DNA of 64,000 bases from Pseudomonadaceae bacterium (GTDB lineage Bacteria; Pseudomonadota; Gammaproteobacteria; Pseudomonadales; Pseudomonadaceae), in assembly GCA_030602315.1 (NCBI GenBank), contig JAUVZY010000008.1:49814-113813 (forward strand), read 5' to 3'. The position numbers were made by a program, and so were the translations under genes. Of this stretch, positions 10,901 through 23,442 are shown one piece after another; position 1 is the stretch's first letter, and each line of letters begins with the position of its first letter. The notes under the pieces were generated by a model. That model worked only from the letters and a program-made list of their open reading frames with translations, was not told the DNA's origin and did not search any database.

Positions 10901-12415
10901 GTCGTATGGCGAGCGAATGCGCTTGGACAGCACCGCCATCGGCGTGTCGTCACCCATCGAACCAACCGCTTCCTGGCCCTGCTCGCCCAGCGGACGAAGC
11001 ACCTGGTCACGCTCTTCGAAGGTGACCTGGAACATCTTCATGTACTGCTTGAGCTGATCGGTGTCGTAGCAAGGCAGACCTTGCTCGTTATCGGTCAGGG
11101 TCGACTGGATGCGCAGGGCATTGTCGCGCAGCCACTTTTTATAGGGCTGACTGCTCTTGAGGCGATTGTCGATATCGCTGGTCTGCAACATTTCGCCGGT
11201 AAGGGTGTCGACCGCGAGGATCTGGCCCGGGCCGACACGGCCCTTGGCGATCACATCTTCGGCCTGGTAGTCCCATACGCCGACCTCGGAGGCCAGGGTG
11301 ATATAGCCGTTCTTGGTCGTGACCCAGCGGGCCGGACGCAGACCGTTGCGATCGAGCAGGCAGACGGCATAGCGGCCGTCGGTCAACACCACGCCAGCCG
11401 GACCGTCCCACGGCTCCATGTGCATGGAGTTGTATTCGTAGAAGGCGCGCAGATCCGGATCCATGGTCTCGACGTTCTGCCAGGCCGGCGGAATGATCAT
11501 GCGCAGGCCGCGGAACAGATCCATGCCACCGGTGACCAGCAGTTCGAGCATGTTGTCCATGCTGGAAGAGTCCGACCCGGTGCGGTTCACCACCTCACCC
11601 AGTTCGGCAAGTTCCGGCAGCAGCGGGCTGGCGAACTTGGTACGGCGCGCCTTGGCCCAGTTGCGGTTACCAGTGATGGTGTTGATTTCGCCGTTGTGCG
11701 CGAGGAAACGGAACGGCTGAGCCAGCGGCCACTTGGGCAGCGTGTTGGTGGAGAAGCGCTGGTGGAACACGCAGATGGCGGTGGCCATGCGCTCGTCGCC
11801 CAGGTCCGGATAGAACTGCGCGAGATCGGCGGGCATCATCAGGCCCTTATAGACGATGTCCTTGTCCGACAGGCTGCAGACATAGAACTCGCTATCGTGT
11901 TGCAGCGCCTGCTCGGCCTTGCGACGCGTGAAAAACAACTTTACGCCGAACTCGCTGTCAGACAACCCATCGCCAGTTACGAAGATCTGGGCAATCTGCG
12001 GCATGCGCTCAAGGGCAAGCGGACCAAGCACGCTGGGATCAACCGGCACATCACGCCAGCCGAGGAGCTTGAGCCCCTGCGCGGCCACCTCGCTCTCCAG
12101 CACGTCTCGCGCAGCTTGCGCCTTGGCTGGGTCCTGGCTGAGGAAAATCATGCCGACGGCGTACTGGGCCGGAAGTTCGGCATTGAACTGCTCGCGAGCG
12201 ATCGCGCGCAGGAAGGAATCAGGCTTTTGCAGCAGCAAGCCACAACCGTCGCCAGTCTTGCCGTCAGCGTTGATGCCGCCGCGGTGAGTCATGCAGGTCA
12301 GCGACTGGATGGCGGTTTTCAGCAGGTGATGGCTAGCCTCGCCCTGCATGTGGGCAATTAGACCAAAGCCGCAGTTATCCTTGAATTCTTCAGGACGATA
12401 TAAACCTGCTCTCAT
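7967..12415 (-). CDS. gltB: Glutamate synthase (NADPH) large subunit
   Basis: 1482-residue catalytic subunit. Cys15 in NCGFGL is the expected N-terminal nucleophile after removal of a 14-residue propeptide; it begins the class II glutaminase domain that releases ammonia. A central domain is followed by the FMN-binding synthase domain with [10 protein letters not shown] and the 3Fe-4S cluster cysteines around [13 protein letters not shown]. The C-terminal beta-helix domain is Gly-rich, with repeats such as [18 protein letters not shown] ribosome-binding site precedes the ATG. It is transcribed first, ahead of gltD. Confidence 0.97.
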   Translation of the reverse strand: MRAGLYRPEEFKDNCGFGLIAHMQGEASHHLLKTAIQSLTCMTHRGGINADGKTGDGCGLLLQKPDSFLRAIAREQFNAELPAQYAVGMIFLSQDPAKAQAARDVLESEVAAQGLKLLGWRDVPVDPSVLGPLALERMPQIAQIFVTGDGLSDSEFGVKLFFTRRKAEQALQHDSEFYVCSLSDKDIVYKGLMMPADLAQFYPDLGDERMATAICVFHQRFSTNTLPKWPLAQPFRFLAHNGEINTITGNRNWAKARRTKFASPLLPELAELGEVVNRTGSDSSSMDNMLELLVTGGMDLFRGLRMIIPPAWQNVETMDPDLRAFYEYNSMHMEPWDGPAGVVLTDGRYAVCLLDRNGLRPARWVTTKNGYITLASEVGVWDYQAEDVIAKGRVGPGQILAVDTLTGEMLQTSDIDNRLKSSQPYKKWLRDNALRIQSTLTDNEQGLPCYDTDQLKQYMKMFQVTFEERDQVLRPLGEQGQEAVGSMGDDTPMAVLSKRIRSPYDYFRQQFAQVTNPPIDPLRESIVMSLETCLGAERNVFEETGEHANRAILTTPVISPTKWQTLMTLDRPGFARQVIDLNYDQSIGLQAAVENIADQAEEAVRSGKVLLVLSDRQIEPGKLPVHASLAVGAVHHRLTDKGLRCDANILVETATARDPHHFAVLIGFGATAVYPYLAYQVLNDLIRSGEILGDLHEVFTHYRKGISKGLMKILSKMGISTVASYRGAQLFEAVGLADEVVELSFRGVASRIKGARFVDIEAEQKALAAEAWNQRKAIQQGGLLKFVYGGEYHAYNPDVVGTLQAAVQTGEYQKFKEYSALVDQRPVSMLRDLLKVKEADKPLALEEVEPLEAILKRFDSAGISLGALSPEAHEAIAEAMNRLGARSNSGEGGEDPARYGTIKSSKIKQVATGRFGVTPEYLVNAEVLQIKVAQGAKPGEGGQLPGGKVNPLIARLRYSVPGVTLISPPPHHDIYSIEDLAQLIFDLKQVNPAALVSVKLVAEPGVGTIAAGVAKAYADLITISGYDGGTGASPLTSIRYAGSPWELGLSEAHQTLRGNDLRGKVRVQTDGGLKTGLDVIKAAILGAESFGFGTAPMIALGCKYLRICHLNNCATGVATQNDRLRKEHFIGTVEMVMNFFTFVAEETREWLARLGVRSLQELIGRTDLLEMLPGETAKQANLDLSPLLGSDQIPADKPQYCLVEKNPPFDQGLLAEKMVELAKDAIAGKQGGEFALDICNCDRSIGARVSGEIARQHGNQGMAEAPITFRFKGTAGQSFGVWNAGGLNLYLEGDANDYVGKGMTGGKLVITPPKGSPLKTNESAIIGNTCLYGATGGRLFAAGTAGERFAVRNSGAHAVVEGTGDHCCEYMTGGFVCVLGKTGYNFGSGMTGGFAYVLDMDNTFVDRLNNELVNIQRITGEAMEAHRHHLKGVLEEYVAETGSAWGVELLDNLDDYLRRFWLVKPKAANLASLLSDTRANPQ

Positions 12416-12536
12416 AGGCTCTCCACCGGCTATTTTCGTTGCGAATCAACCCCTTGCCGACGAATAGAGCGAAGCCCAGAGTTAGCGCGGGCAAAAGGCT
12501 GAGCAGTTTACATAGTCAAGTAGAGATAAAACAACA

Positions 12537-12565
12537 ATTGGTCGAACATTTTCTGTCCGACCAAT
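12537..12565 (-). terminator. Possible intrinsic terminator after the SPOR/AAA gene
   Basis: Eight-base arms ATTGGTCG and CGACCAAT around a 13-base loop. Read on the minus strand the hairpin is followed by a T-rich run (TTGTTGTTTTATC). It lies just 3' of the last gene of the pil-aro unit and upstream of gltB. The stem is shorter than in the other terminators here. Confidence 0.55.
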
Positions 12566-12571
12566 CGTGCA

Positions 12572-14182
12572 TCAGCGAGCCGCGCGGATCTCTCGCTGGA
12601 CATCCTCGAAGCGACGCGCCCAAGGCTTGGAAGCCTTGAGTGCCACCGGCAGGCGCTCTACAGCCCGCACAGCCTCGTTGCGCGAAGCGAATCTGCCGAA
12701 GGTCACCACATGCAGCGGCTTGCCCTCATGCAGCTTGGTGAAGTAGCGATAGCCTTCGCCATGCTTGCGCACCAAATCTTTCGCCACTTGCTCCGAACGC
12801 GTGCCCAGCACCTGCAAAAGGAAGCTACCTGCCGGCTGCGCCAGATACCAATCGGACGGCTGCGCCGGAGACGAAACCGTAGCACGGGCAGGCTGAGGCG
12901 CCGGCGTAGCCGCCGACGCAGTCGGGGCGGGGACGGGGGCGGGGGCGGGGGCCGGGCGAACGACCGCAGGCGCCGTATTTGGCGCTCGTACAGGCGGCTC
13001 CGAAGCAGCCACCGCAGCAGCACCGACCGGCTGCACCACCTCGACCGGGCGCACCGGGCCGGCCTCAGAAGGCGCCGACACACGAACCTCGGGCAGCGCC
13101 TCGAGCTCATCGAGATCTGCCTCCCCCCCAGCACCCGAAGCCAGCGGCTCACGCATCACGGGCTGCGACTCGCCCACCAACGGCAACGGCAGTGGCTGGG
13201 TCTTGCCGGCAAATTCGATCGGGGCACGCACTTCCTCCCGCCCAGACGCGTCGTCGGCAGGCAAAGCAGCGCTGTCGAGCGCGGGCGCTTTGCTACCGCC
13301 AGCGTTCTGACCGGCAAAGAAGGAGACGGCCACCCACACGGCAACGCCGACTGCGGCAGCAGCCACCAGATAACGCAACGGCAACGCGAACGACCTCGGG
13401 GCCGGCGGCACCCGCAGAGTCAGCGCCTCCGCCTCTTCGCCCGCCAGCGCCATCAATCGCGCACGCGCCAATTGGTTGATGCGCCCAGGCCAGCCTTCCG
13501 ACTCGCGATGAATCTGCTCCAGCGCCACCTCATCGAACAAATCGATTCCACCCCCGGCGGACTCAAGGCGCTGCGAAAGATAGGCAACGGTTTCGTCGAA
13601 GCCGTAAGGCTGAAGATGGATGACGTGCACTGCTTCATCGGCGATGCGCAACTGCGCAAGGCGCTCGGCAGCGACCGGCGCGCCAAACAGAAACACATGA
13701 ACGCGCCCCTGGGCGTCGCCCGTCGACAGCGCAAGCAGCACACGCAGCGCCTCGACTGACAGGTGCTCAGCGTCATCTACCAGCAGATATATCTCCTGGC
13801 TGCTCAGGCTAGCCTCAGCAACACGAGCCATCACCGCCGCCTCACTCGCTTGCGCGAGCCCCAACTGGGTGGCGATGCGTTCGAGCAAATCCTCAGGCGC
13901 AGCACAGCTTCGCGCCGAGAGCGAAACGCACTGCGTGGCCTGCTTGCTACTGCTAGCCATCAGCGCCTGACGAAGCAGCGATTTACCACTACCGGCCGGC
14001 CCGACCACCAGCAGCATCAATTGGCTGTAACGCGCCAAATGATGTAGCTGCGCAAGTACCGACTTGCGCTGCGCCGGATAGAACCGGAAGGTCGAAGCCT
14101 GGTCAGAGAACGGATCATGGAGCAACCCGAGGTGCTCCAGCCAAGAACTACCAGCGAAGAGATCGCCTGATAAATCACTCAT
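12572..14182 (-). CDS. DamX-like AAA ATPase with C-terminal SPOR domain
   Basis: 536 residues. The N-terminal AAA domain (about 15-240) is of ExeA/DamX type with Walker A GPAGSGKS at 61-68 and a Walker-B-like LLVDDAEH at 133-140. A single membrane segment spans about 268-290. A long Pro/Ala/Val-rich periplasmic linker follows, and a SPOR domain occupies roughly the last 80 residues and should bind denuded septal peptidoglycan. The gene corresponds by position to PA5037 of P. aeruginosa. The ATG at 14182 overlaps the aroB stop by 4 bases, as damX follows aroB in E. coli. It is probably a cell-division or envelope protein; the role of the ATPase part is not established. Confidence 0.85.
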   Translation of the reverse strand: MSDLSGDLFAGSSWLEHLGLLHDPFSDQASTFRFYPAQRKSVLAQLHHLARYSQLMLLVVGPAGSGKSLLRQALMASSSKQATQCVSLSARSCAAPEDLLERIATQLGLAQASEAAVMARVAEASLSSQEIYLLVDDAEHLSVEALRVLLALSTGDAQGRVHVFLFGAPVAAERLAQLRIADEAVHVIHLQPYGFDETVAYLSQRLESAGGGIDLFDEVALEQIHRESEGWPGRINQLARARLMALAGEEAEALTLRVPPAPRSFALPLRYLVAAAAVGVAVWVAVSFFAGQNAGGSKAPALDSAALPADDASGREEVRAPIEFAGKTQPLPLPLVGESQPVMREPLASGAGGEADLDELEALPEVRVSAPSEAGPVRPVEVVQPVGAAAVAASEPPVRAPNTAPAVVRPAPAPAPVPAPTASAATPAPQPARATVSSPAQPSDWYLAQPAGSFLLQVLGTRSEQVAKDLVRKHGEGYRYFTKLHEGKPLHVVTFGRFASRNEAVRAVERLPVALKASKPWARRFEDVQREIRAAR

Positions 14183-15282
14183 GCGCAAACCTGATGCTTC
14201 AACGCAGCAAAATCGGTGGCAAATGTGCCTGCCAGTGCCTCGGGAGCGAAATCACCGGTAACCACCGCATCACCTAACCGGCGCAACAGGACGAGACGAA
14301 GCTTGCCATCCAACACCTTCTTATCCACGGCCATGTGACGACTGAAATCTTCGGGCGTCATTTCGGCCGGCGGCGCGACCGGCAATCCGGCGCGATGCAG
14401 TAGACGGATCCCGCGATCACGATCGCGCTCGGCCAACCAACCAAGACGCCTCGACATCTCCAGGGCCATGACCGTTCCAGCCGCCACCGCCTCGCCATGC
14501 AACCAGCTGCCATAACCCATGTGAGTTTCTATCGCGTGACCGAAGGTATGCCCCAAGTTGAGAATGGCACGAATGCCACCCTCTCGCTCGTCGGCCGCTA
14601 CGACCTCGGCCTTGATGACACAGGAGCGCTCGATTGCCTCGAGCAACGCGGCGGCATCCAGCGCCAACAGCCGATCGATGTACTGCTCAAGCCAACCCAG
14701 GAACTCCTGATCATGGATCAACCCGTACTTGATGACCTCCGCCAACCCGGCCGAGAGCTCACGTGACGGCAACGTCCGAAGGGTATCGATATCGATGACA
14801 ACAGCCCGAGGCTGGTAAAACGCCCCGATCATGTTCTTGCCCAGCGGATGATTGATCCCGGTCTTGCCGCCGACCGACGAGTCAACCTGGGACAGCAGCG
14901 TGGTCGGGACCTGAATGAAATCGACACCGCGCTGATAGCAGGCGGCGGCAAAGCCGGTCATGTCACCAATCACACCGCCACCCAGCGCAATCAGGGTCGT
15001 TTTGCGATCATGCCGCGCACCCAGCAGCGCATCGAACACAAGTTGAAGCGTCTGCCAATCCTTGTGAACCTCACCATCGGGCAAAATGATCGGGGTGATG
15101 GAAAATCCGGACAGCGCCTGACAAAGGCGCTCGAGATAAAGCGGCGCCACCACATCGTTGGTCACGACCGCAACCTGACGCCCCTTGATGTGAGCAGCAA
15201 AAAGCGCCGCCTGATCCAGAGCGCCGTTGCCGATGTAAATGGGATAGCTGCGCTCACCCAATTCGACGCGAATCGACCGCAT
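14179..15282 (-). CDS. aroB: 3-dehydroquinate synthase
   Basis: 367-residue NAD- and metal-dependent enzyme of the shikimate pathway that cyclises DAHP to 3-dehydroquinate. Visible motifs are [14 protein letters not shown] for nucleotide binding, [16 protein letters not shown] in the active site, and metal-ligand regions around [12 protein letters not shown] and GEAVAAG. The length is normal. It lies 21 bases after aroK and overlaps the SPOR/AAA gene by 4 bases, so it is part of the long pilM-to-damX unit. Confidence 0.96.
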   Translation of the reverse strand: MRSIRVELGERSYPIYIGNGALDQAALFAAHIKGRQVAVVTNDVVAPLYLERLCQALSGFSITPIILPDGEVHKDWQTLQLVFDALLGARHDRKTTLIALGGGVIGDMTGFAAACYQRGVDFIQVPTTLLSQVDSSVGGKTGINHPLGKNMIGAFYQPRAVVIDIDTLRTLPSRELSAGLAEVIKYGLIHDQEFLGWLEQYIDRLLALDAAALLEAIERSCVIKAEVVAADEREGGIRAILNLGHTFGHAIETHMGYGSWLHGEAVAAGTVMALEMSRRLGWLAERDRDRGIRLLHRAGLPVAPPAEMTPEDFSRHMAVDKKVLDGKLRLVLLRRLGDAVVTGDFAPEALAGTFATDFAALKHQVCA

Positions 15283-15303
15283 GACCCCTCCAGCGTAAAA
15301 CGC

Positions 15304-15849
15304 TTAGGATAACGCAGATCCGTCGCTGCGTTCAGCGACCTCCAGATCAGCGAGGCGAGCAAGAATCTCGCTTACTACCATTCGCGGCGGGCGCTCATCG
15401 GTTTCCACAATGACGTCTGCGACCGAACGATAAAGCGGATCTCGCTTTTCGAGAAGCGCCGACAGCACCGCTCGCGGATCATCAGCCTGTAGCAGCGGAC
15501 GATTGCGATCCTTGGCCGTACGCTCCAATTGCTGCTCGATGGAGGTGCATAGATAGATGACATGTCCGCCGCGCCGGAGCGCTTCGCGATTATCCGGGCG
15601 CATGACTGCACCGCCACCCGTAGCGATGACCAGCCCTTCCATTTGGCATAGATCGGCAATGACGGCGTGCTCCCGCTCGCGAAAGCCCTGCTCGCCTTCC
15701 ACATCAAAGATCCAGGGAATATTCGCCCCGGTACGGACTTCGATTTCCTTGTCGGAATCTTTGAAGGCGAGACGCAGCTCTTTAGCAAGCAAGCGCCCGA
15801 TGGTGCTTTTTCCAGCACCCATCGGGCCGATGAGGATGATATTGCGCAA
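15304..15849 (-). CDS. aroK: Shikimate kinase
   Basis: 181-residue P-loop kinase that phosphorylates shikimate at the 3-hydroxyl. Walker A GPMGAGKS is at residues 8-15, the shikimate-binding Asp lies in KDSDKEIE, and VIATGGGAV precedes the lid region with RNRPLL. It starts only a few bases after the pilQ stop (15855) and is followed closely by aroB, an arrangement conserved across gammaproteobacteria with type IV pili. Confidence 0.95.
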   Translation of the reverse strand: MRNIILIGPMGAGKSTIGRLLAKELRLAFKDSDKEIEVRTGANIPWIFDVEGEQGFREREHAVIADLCQMEGLVIATGGGAVMRPDNREALRRGGHVIYLCTSIEQQLERTAKDRNRPLLQADDPRAVLSALLEKRDPLYRSVADVIVETDERPPRMVVSEILARLADLEVAERSDGSALS

Positions 15850-15854
15850 GGACT

Positions 15855-17966
15855 CTACTGATTCACGGCAATGGCACGGGTATCTAGGATACGCGGAGTC
15901 AGGAAAATCAGCAGCTCCTCCTTGCCCTCGCGAACGACGTCGCGACGGAACAGTCGCCCAACGAAGGGTACGTCACCAAGGAAGGGGACCTTGTCGACGG
16001 ACTTCTGCTGGATGTTGGAGAACACCCCTCCGATGACCACCGTTTCGCCATCGTTAACCAGAACCTTGGCGTTCACCTCGTTGGTATCGATCGGAGGCAC
16101 GCCATTCACGGAGCGAGAGTAATCCGGCGCATCCTTGTTGACTTTCACTTCCATGATAATGCGATTATCCGGAGTGATCTGCGGCGTAACCTCCAGCGAC
16201 AGCGCTGCCTCCTTGAAGCTGGTCGAGGTCGCACCACTGGAACTCGCCTCTTGGTACGGCACCTCGGTACCCCGCAAGATCTTGGCGGTTTCCTTGTCCG
16301 CAGTCAGAACCTTTGGCTGGGAAATCACTTCACCGTTGCCGGTTTTTTCCATAGCCGACAACTGAAGATCGAGAATCAGGTGATTTGAGAGAAAGCCAAT
16401 GCCCAACCCGGAGGTGCTGCCGAGCGCACCCAGGTCCACAAAGGGAACAGGCGCAACGCCATCTTGAAGCGAAAACGACCCTATATCCTGCGTTCCCGGC
16501 AGATAGGCACGCGTGTCATCGAATGATGTGGCGCCATCCTTGCCGTACAGTGCCCACTGATCATTGGTGTAACTTCCACCCCAGCGTACGCCGAGCGCCT
16601 TGTCATAACCCACGGTGGCCTCAACAATGCGCGCCTCGATCATCACCTGGCGCACCGGAATGTCCAGCTGCGCGACGATACGGCGCAGCTCTTCCAAACA
16701 CTCGTCGGTCTGATAAGCGATGATGTTGTTGGTACGATCATCGACTGCGATTGACCCGCGGTCATCTACATTGCCTTCCCGATTGGCTACCGACTGAAAA
16801 AGCTTGGCAATATCAGCCGCTTTTGCGTAGTTCACCTGCACCACTTCACGGCGAAGCGGCGCAAGCTCGGCAATCTGGCGCTGCGATTCCAGCTCATGCC
16901 GCTCACGCGCAGCGATTTCCTCGGCGGGTGCAACGAGCAGCACATTACCAACCTGGCGCTTATCGAGGCCCTTGGTCTTGAGTACCAGATCCAGCGCCTG
17001 ATCCCACGGCACATTCTGCAAGCGCAGCGTGATATTGCCCTGCACCGTGTCGCTCGCGACAAGGTTGAGATTGGTAAAGTCCGCGATCAACTGCAGCACG
17101 GAGCGCACGTCAATGTCCTGGAAGTTCAGCGACAACTTTTCGCCGTTGTAAGCGAACTTGTCCCTAGCCTGGCTTGCCGCTTGCTCTTTTACCGCTTTTA
17201 CGCTGACGGTTAGCTTGTCGTCGGTCTGGAACGCCAGATACTCGAAGCCGCCAGATGGCTCGATGGCAACAGTGGCGCCATTGCCCTCCTTGGACGCATT
17301 GATGAACTTGACCGGCGTTGCGAAATCCTGCACATCGAGCCGAACACGCAGCGGCTCAGGCAGCTCTGCGCGAGGGAAACGCACCAGAATCTTGCCGCCT
17401 TGCTCCTCGATGGAAGGCACGACCGAAGCGTCAGAAAGCGAAATCAAGACATTCCCGGCACCTTCCCCGGTGCGCTGGAAGTCGATATTGCTGATGCCCG
17501 CCCGAACCGGAGCCACCGGAGACGCCTGAACCGGCGCCACCGCTGTCGCGGCGACAGGCGTAGCGACAGGCGCCGAAGCGACAACCTGCCCCTCACCGAG
17601 CATGACGAACAGGTTGTTGCCATCAACGCGAGTACTGTACGGCACCAGCTGATTCAGATTCACGATCAGGCGCGTGCGACCGGCCGCCTCGACGACAGCC
17701 AGGCTACGGGCATTGCCCACACTCAACTCGCGCTTTTTGCTACCCAGCTTATTGGTCACACCGGGCAGATCAATGGCGATTCGGGCGGGCTGGTCGATGG
17801 TATAACCGCGGGGCTGGGCGATCGGCTCGTCGAACGTGAACTTGAGTTCCACACGATCACCGGGCAGGGATGCCACATCCATCGAATTGAGGTTTGCCGC
17901 CAACAACAAGGGCGAGGCAAACGTCGCCAGAACCGCGAGACTCAGGCGCGAAAAAGTGGGCTTCAT
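15855..17966 (-). CDS. pilQ: Type IV pilus secretin PilQ
   Basis: 703 residues from the ATG at 17966. A signal peptide ends near LLAAN. Two AMIN domains (about 25-125 and 165-270) bind peptidoglycan, followed by N0/N1-type periplasmic domains (an STN-like [15 protein letters not shown] segment) and a C-terminal secretin domain with the [15 protein letters not shown] motif. It forms the outer-membrane channel for pilus extrusion. A second ATG at 18005 would add 13 basic residues; 17966 is preferred because it gives a standard signal peptide preceded by GGAAG. It receives the lipoprotein PilP encoded immediately upstream. Confidence 0.95.
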   Translation of the reverse strand: MKPTFSRLSLAVLATFASPLLLAANLNSMDVASLPGDRVELKFTFDEPIAQPRGYTIDQPARIAIDLPGVTNKLGSKKRELSVGNARSLAVVEAAGRTRLIVNLNQLVPYSTRVDGNNLFVMLGEGQVVASAPVATPVAATAVAPVQASPVAPVRAGISNIDFQRTGEGAGNVLISLSDASVVPSIEEQGGKILVRFPRAELPEPLRVRLDVQDFATPVKFINASKEGNGATVAIEPSGGFEYLAFQTDDKLTVSVKAVKEQAASQARDKFAYNGEKLSLNFQDIDVRSVLQLIADFTNLNLVASDTVQGNITLRLQNVPWDQALDLVLKTKGLDKRQVGNVLLVAPAEEIAARERHELESQRQIAELAPLRREVVQVNYAKAADIAKLFQSVANREGNVDDRGSIAVDDRTNNIIAYQTDECLEELRRIVAQLDIPVRQVMIEARIVEATVGYDKALGVRWGGSYTNDQWALYGKDGATSFDDTRAYLPGTQDIGSFSLQDGVAPVPFVDLGALGSTSGLGIGFLSNHLILDLQLSAMEKTGNGEVISQPKVLTADKETAKILRGTEVPYQEASSSGATSTSFKEAALSLEVTPQITPDNRIIMEVKVNKDAPDYSRSVNGVPPIDTNEVNAKVLVNDGETVVIGGVFSNIQQKSVDKVPFLGDVPFVGRLFRRDVVREGKEELLIFLTPRILDTRAIAVNQ

Positions 17967-18022
17967 AAAATGCTTCCGTTTTGCTGACCGGGTTATTTTT
18001 TCCATGTTCGATGCTCCGCGCC

Positions 18023-18550
18023 TCACGAACGCTCTTTAAGAGGTAAGGTTCGCGGACGTTCCAGCCAGCCCCCTACACCATCAGGAACGATCTCAACCAC
18101 CTGCAACTCGGCTCCGTCAATGGCAATGATCCGGCCGTGATTGCGCCCCAGGTAATCGCCTATGCCAACGCGATGAACTCCCCCACCGCCCCTGACCAGG
18201 CCGTACATCCCATCGGCACGACTGAGCGTACCGACCATGATGAACTCATCAATGCTGAAGCTTTCGAGATACTGCTTCGGCCGCCCCTCATCCGGCCGCA
18301 CATCGCGATTGCCGCGCTCGCGATCGTCCAGTGCAATTCGCACAGGCGGCTGAAAGGGCGAACGCAATGCCGAAGCGGCGTAAGTAAAGGCCTCATAGGG
18401 CGGAAAAACCGGAAGTGGCTCGATTTTCCCCTTGGGTCGGGCCTTCTGCTCGGCCATGAATGCATCGAGATCGGAGAAGTCATTGCCGCCAAGGCAACCA
18501 CTCAAAAGAGTTGCACACGTCGCGACAATCAGAAGCCGGGAGCCTTTCAC
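18023..18550 (-). CDS. pilP: Type IV pilus lipoprotein PilP
   Basis: 175-residue inner-membrane lipoprotein with lipobox LSGC (Cys19). After a disordered Pro-rich stretch (LPVFPPYEAF) the C-terminal beta domain contains GTLSRADG and GVHRVGIGDYLG, typical of PilP. It links the PilN/PilO heterodimer to the N0 domain of PilQ. Its start overlaps the pilO stop by 4 bases. Confidence 0.95.
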   Translation of the reverse strand: MKGSRLLIVATCATLLSGCLGGNDFSDLDAFMAEQKARPKGKIEPLPVFPPYEAFTYAASALRSPFQPPVRIALDDRERGNRDVRPDEGRPKQYLESFSIDEFIMVGTLSRADGMYGLVRGGGGVHRVGIGDYLGRNHGRIIAIDGAELQVVEIVPDGVGGWLERPRTLPLKERS

Positions 18551-19170
18551 TTTTGCACCCCCTTGTCGTTATAGCGGTAGGTCTTGGCAATGATATTCAG
18601 GCGCAGCCTGGCGTTAGCACCGGCAGCGACGGGTTTGATATCGAAATCATGAAGCGTGACGATACGCGGCAGGCTGGCGACGCCACTGATGAAAGTGGCG
18701 AGTTCGTGGTAGTTCCCGACCGCCGAGATCTGGATGGGCAACTCGATATAGAACTGCTGAGTGACTTCGGGCTGCAGCTTGATCTGCTCGAACTCGAGCC
18801 CGCTACCGAGTCCGGTCTTGGAAATATCTTCCAGAAGACCAGGCACCTCAGTATCGCTTGGCAACTGGCGCAGCATCTCGCCGAAGCTAGCCTCCATCTC
18901 TGCCATCTGCTCTTTGTAGGCCTCAAGGTTGGCCGCCTCAAACGCCTTGTTGGAGAACTGCTGCTTGAGCGTGACCTCTTGAGACTGCTGCTGCTCCAGA
19001 CGCGCCTGAAGATCCTTCAAGTGGAAGTGATAGCCGGCAAACAGAACCAGCACTAGCAGCAAAAGACAGGCAATGACCTTTACAGGCGCAGGCCAGGAGC
19101 CGACGTTGTTGAAGTCGAGGTCATTGAGATCCAGCTTGCGCAGGCTCTCCATGGATTGGGCGAGACTCAT
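18547..19170 (-). CDS. pilO: Type IV pilus inner-membrane protein PilO
   Basis: 207 residues with a short cytoplasmic N-terminus, one membrane segment at about 27-48 (VKVIACLLLLVLVLFAG), a periplasmic coiled coil with LEQQQSQEV, and a ferredoxin-like C-terminal domain. It pairs with PilN in the alignment complex that couples the inner-membrane motor to PilQ. ATGA-type 4-base overlaps exist with both pilN and pilP. Confidence 0.95.
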   Translation of the reverse strand: MSLAQSMESLRKLDLNDLDFNNVGSWPAPVKVIACLLLLVLVLFAGYHFHLKDLQARLEQQQSQEVTLKQQFSNKAFEAANLEAYKEQMAEMEASFGEMLRQLPSDTEVPGLLEDISKTGLGSGLEFEQIKLQPEVTQQFYIELPIQISAVGNYHELATFISGVASLPRIVTLHDFDIKPVAAGANARLRLNIIAKTYRYNDKGVQK

Positions 19171-19741
19171 TGCCGTGCCTCCTTGGCTTCATCGGTACCG
19201 GGCTGAGTCTGTTGGACGGTCAACTGGAAATTGTTCCCCAGATCACTATTGGCCAAGCTAGCTGCCTTCACCTCATTAAGGTTGGGCGAGGCAAGCCACT
19301 CGGAACCATCCAGGCTGCGCATGAGCGCCGAAACCCGCGCGTTGGATTCCGCCGCACCATTGATAGCGATGGTCTTACCCGCCATCTTCAGCTCGTTGTA
19401 ATAAACCCCATCGGGCAGGGTACGCACGAACTGGTCAAACACCCGCGCGATGATCGGCCGATTACCCTGCAGATCCTGGATGATCTTCATCCGCTCGATC
19501 AACTCCGCACGCCGCTGCTTCAGCTCTTTGATTTCCTTGATACGCGCATCGAGTACAGCGATTTCTTTCTTGATGTACTCATTGCGAGCATTCTGATAGC
19601 CGATGGCGTTGTTCAGGTATTGATCGCCGATGAACACGCCGCCGGCAGCAACCACCAGAACGGCACCCAGAGTAGCGACGAAGCGCTTCTTGCGCTCTTC
19701 ACGCTGCTGCTCCCGCCAGGGGAGTAGGTTGATCCTCGCCA

Positions 19742-19742
<1 letters not shown>
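19167..19742 (-). CDS. pilN: Type IV pilus inner-membrane protein PilN
   Basis: 191 residues. The N-terminal INLLPWRE motif at residues 4-11 is the peptide that inserts into PilM. A membrane segment lies at about 23-44, followed by a periplasmic coiled coil (ARIKEIKELKQRR) and a ferredoxin-like domain. It forms the PilN/PilO dimer. Its ATG shares one base with the pilM stop. Confidence 0.95.
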
Positions 19743-20833
<1,091 letters not shown>

Positions 20834-20912
20834 TTACGGATTAATGCTGTTTCGGGGCATTAAATACCAGACTTGACAGAAGCGTAAATGCCCCAGCGAA
20901 AGAAAAAACGCC

Positions 20913-20918
20913 TATAAT
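20913..20918 (+). promoter_or_regulatory. Candidate -10 box for ponA
   Basis: A perfect TATAAT lies 67 bases before the chosen ponA start in the pilM/ponA divergent region. The nearest good -35 (TTGACA at 20873-20878) is 34 bases away, too far to be its partner, so the -35 is weak or activator-assisted. The intergenic space must also hold the pilM promoter, which I cannot place. Confidence 0.35.
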
Positions 20919-20984
20919 GTGATCGACTTTCCCTTTCAACGGCGGCAGTCGCCGCACGTCCTGCGCAGCTCGAATTCCCTATCC

Positions 20985-23357
20985 ATGGCAGTCGTGAAGT
21001 TCGTCCTCTGGACCTTTTTAGCCCTTGTTTCTGCAATCGCCATCGGCCTGAGCGGGACGTTCCTCTACCTCAACCCGAGCCAGCCATCGGTGGACGCGCT
21101 CAAGAGCATCCAGCTGCAGATACCGCTTCGAGTGTACAGCAGTGATGGCAAGCTGATCTCCGAGTTTGGCGAGATGCGCCGCTCGCCGATTCGCTTCGAT
21201 CAAATTCCGAAAGACTTCATCAACGCCCTTCTCGCAGCCGAAGACGACGGTTTTCTGGCGCACCGAGGCGTTGACATCGCCAGCCTGATGCGTGCAGCCG
21301 GTGAACTGGTGCAATCCGGCCAAATTCGCAGTGGCGGCAGCACCATTACGATGCAAGTAGCAAAAAACTATTTCTTAAGCAGCGAGCGCAGTTTCTCGCG
21401 AAAGATCAACGAGATCTTGCTTGCATTAAAAATAGAACGAGAACTTTCTAAAGATGAAATCTTAGAACTCTATGTGAACAAGATCTACTTGGGAAACCGC
21501 GCCTACGGAATCGAAGCGGCAGCTCAAGTCTACTATGGCAAGCCCATCGGCGAGCTCACTCTCGGACAACTGGCGATGATCGCCGGGCTGCCAAAGGCAC
21601 CGTCCGCCTTCAACCCCCTGGTCAACCCCGAGCGCAGCAAGGCACGCCGCGACTGGATTCTCGGCCGCATGCACAGGCTCGGCATGATCGAGGAGCCGCG
21701 CTATCTTGCCGCGCTCGCCGAGCCCGTGGACGCCAGTTACCACGTTTCGCCACCTGAAGTGGACGCCCCCTATATTGCTGAGATGGCACGCGCGGAAATG
21801 GTGGGCCGCTATGGCAGCCTCGCCTATACCGAGGGGTTTCGTGTCTACACGACAGTTTCCAGCGAGCATCAGGATCTGGCCAACCGCGCAGTCATCAGAG
21901 GTCTGATCGAATACGACCAGCGCCACGGCTACCGCGGCCCCGAGGCACGCCTTGGCGGCCGCTCCAGCGCGGAGCAAGTGCAGGCCTTGAGAAATGCACG
22001 CAACCTCGGCGGCCTGCAACCGGCCCTGGTGACCGCAGTGAACCGCGACCATATCGCCGTGCAGCTGCGCGACGGGAGCGAGGGGCGGGTGGAATGGGAA
22101 ACCATGAAGTGGGCGCGCCCGTTCATCAATGCCAACAGCCTGGGGCCACGACCAAACGGCCCGGCCGAGGTCGTGCAGGTCGGCGACATCATCCGCGTGC
22201 GGCAGAGCGCAGACGCACTGGCGTTCAGCCAGGTTCCGGAAGCGCAGGCCGCACTGGTATCGCTCGACCCGCGAGATGGCTCGATCAAGGCACTGGTGGG
22301 CGGCTTCTCCTTTGGGCAAAGCAAGTACAACCGCGCCGTGCAAGCCGAGCGTCAGCCCGGCTCTAGCTTCAAGCCGTTCATTTACAGCGCCGCACTCGAC
22401 GCAGGCTTCACCGCGGCCAGCCTGGTGAACGATGCCCCGATCGTCTACGTCGAGGCCGGCATGGACCGGATCTGGCGCCCGAAGAACGACAACAATACGT
22501 TCCTTGGCCCGATCCGCCTACGCGAAGCACTCTACAAGTCCCGCAACCTCGTCTCGATCCGACTGCTGCAAACGATTGGGATCGATTATGCCATCGACTA
22601 TGTGAGCCGCTTCGGATTCGACCGTCAGGATCTACCGCGCAACCTCTCCATGGCGCTGGGCACGGCCGCACTGACGCCGCTCGAAGTGGCGGCGGGCTGG
22701 AGCGTATTCGCCAATGGCGGTTACCGCATCGAACCGCATCTGATCCAGCGCATCGAGAACCGTGACGGCACACTGCTCTTCCAGGCCACGCCCCGACAAG
22801 TACCCTCCGCAGCAGCCAACTTCGCGACAGCCTCGCCCGACTCGACGGAAACCGCACCGGTAGCGGAGCGGGTGATCGACGAACGAACCGCCTATATCGT
22901 GACCAGCATGCTTCAGGATGTGATCCGCCGAGGCACCGGGCGGCGCGCCATGGAACTGGGCCGCAACGATCTGGCCGGCAAGACCGGCACGACCAACGAC
23001 TCGTTCGACAGCTGGTTCTCCGGCTACAACGCCGATCTGGTCACCACCGTCTGGACCGGCTTCGACCAACCGCGGACCTTGGGACGCCGCGAGTACGGTT
23101 CCACCGTGGCACTGCCCATCTGGATGCAGTACATGGCGGGCGCACTCAAGGGCCTGCCGGAACACCCCCCTGCAGAACCAGATGGCATCGTGACGCTGCG
23201 TATCGACCCGGCATCCGGGCGGGCAGCGAACGCCTACACGGCCGACGCCTATTTCGAGGTATTCAAGACCGAGGACACACCGCCAGCCGCCGCGGACTTC
23301 AATGACCCGGCAACGCCATTACCGGCCTCGGAAAACGCCCCCATGGACCTGTTCTGA
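20985..23357 (+). CDS. ponA: Penicillin-binding protein 1A
   Basis: Class A bifunctional peptidoglycan synthase, 790 residues from the ATG at 20985. A membrane anchor near the N-terminus (LWTFLALVSAIAIGLSG) is followed by the GT51 glycosyltransferase with AAEDDGF, GGSTITMQVAKN and KINEILLALKIE. An OB-like insert precedes the transpeptidase domain with the SXXK motif (SSFK in RQPGSSFKPF), SRN in KSRNLVS and KTGTT. It polymerises and cross-links glycan strands in the periplasm. In-frame GTG at 20919 would add 22 residues that do not look like a signal anchor. It is followed by a strong terminator and divergent from pilM, as in P. aeruginosa. Confidence 0.95.
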   Translation: MAVVKFVLWTFLALVSAIAIGLSGTFLYLNPSQPSVDALKSIQLQIPLRVYSSDGKLISEFGEMRRSPIRFDQIPKDFINALLAAEDDGFLAHRGVDIASLMRAAGELVQSGQIRSGGSTITMQVAKNYFLSSERSFSRKINEILLALKIERELSKDEILELYVNKIYLGNRAYGIEAAAQVYYGKPIGELTLGQLAMIAGLPKAPSAFNPLVNPERSKARRDWILGRMHRLGMIEEPRYLAALAEPVDASYHVSPPEVDAPYIAEMARAEMVGRYGSLAYTEGFRVYTTVSSEHQDLANRAVIRGLIEYDQRHGYRGPEARLGGRSSAEQVQALRNARNLGGLQPALVTAVNRDHIAVQLRDGSEGRVEWETMKWARPFINANSLGPRPNGPAEVVQVGDIIRVRQSADALAFSQVPEAQAALVSLDPRDGSIKALVGGFSFGQSKYNRAVQAERQPGSSFKPFIYSAALDAGFTAASLVNDAPIVYVEAGMDRIWRPKNDNNTFLGPIRLREALYKSRNLVSIRLLQTIGIDYAIDYVSRFGFDRQDLPRNLSMALGTAALTPLEVAAGWSVFANGGYRIEPHLIQRIENRDGTLLFQATPRQVPSAAANFATASPDSTETAPVAERVIDERTAYIVTSMLQDVIRRGTGRRAMELGRNDLAGKTGTTNDSFDSWFSGYNADLVTTVWTGFDQPRTLGRREYGSTVALPIWMQYMAGALKGLPEHPPAEPDGIVTLRIDPASGRAANAYTADAYFEVFKTEDTPPAAADFNDPATPLPASENAPMDLF

Positions 23358-23412
23358 TCGCTAATCGCAGCGAACGACAACCCCGCTGCGTGAACGGTAG
23401 CGGCAACCCAGC

Positions 23413-23442
23413 AAACGCCCCGGCAGATCCCGGGGCGTTTTT
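23413..23442 (+). terminator. Intrinsic terminator of ponA
   Basis: Eleven-base perfect stem AAACGCCCCGG paired with CCGGGGCGTTT, 6-base loop, followed by a run of five T (23438-23442). It lies 56 bases after the ponA stop. Confidence 0.92.

Noticed and set aside
9032..12361. 1109-codon open frame on the plus strand opposite gltB
   Set aside because: It mirrors gltB codon structure in GC-rich DNA; the translation is low-complexity His/Gln/Arg-rich with no family features and no ribosome-binding site, while gltB on the other strand is unmistakable.
20873..20918. TTGACA and TATAAT as one promoter for ponA
   Set aside because: The two boxes are 34 bases apart, twice the workable spacing, so they cannot form one sigma-70 promoter.
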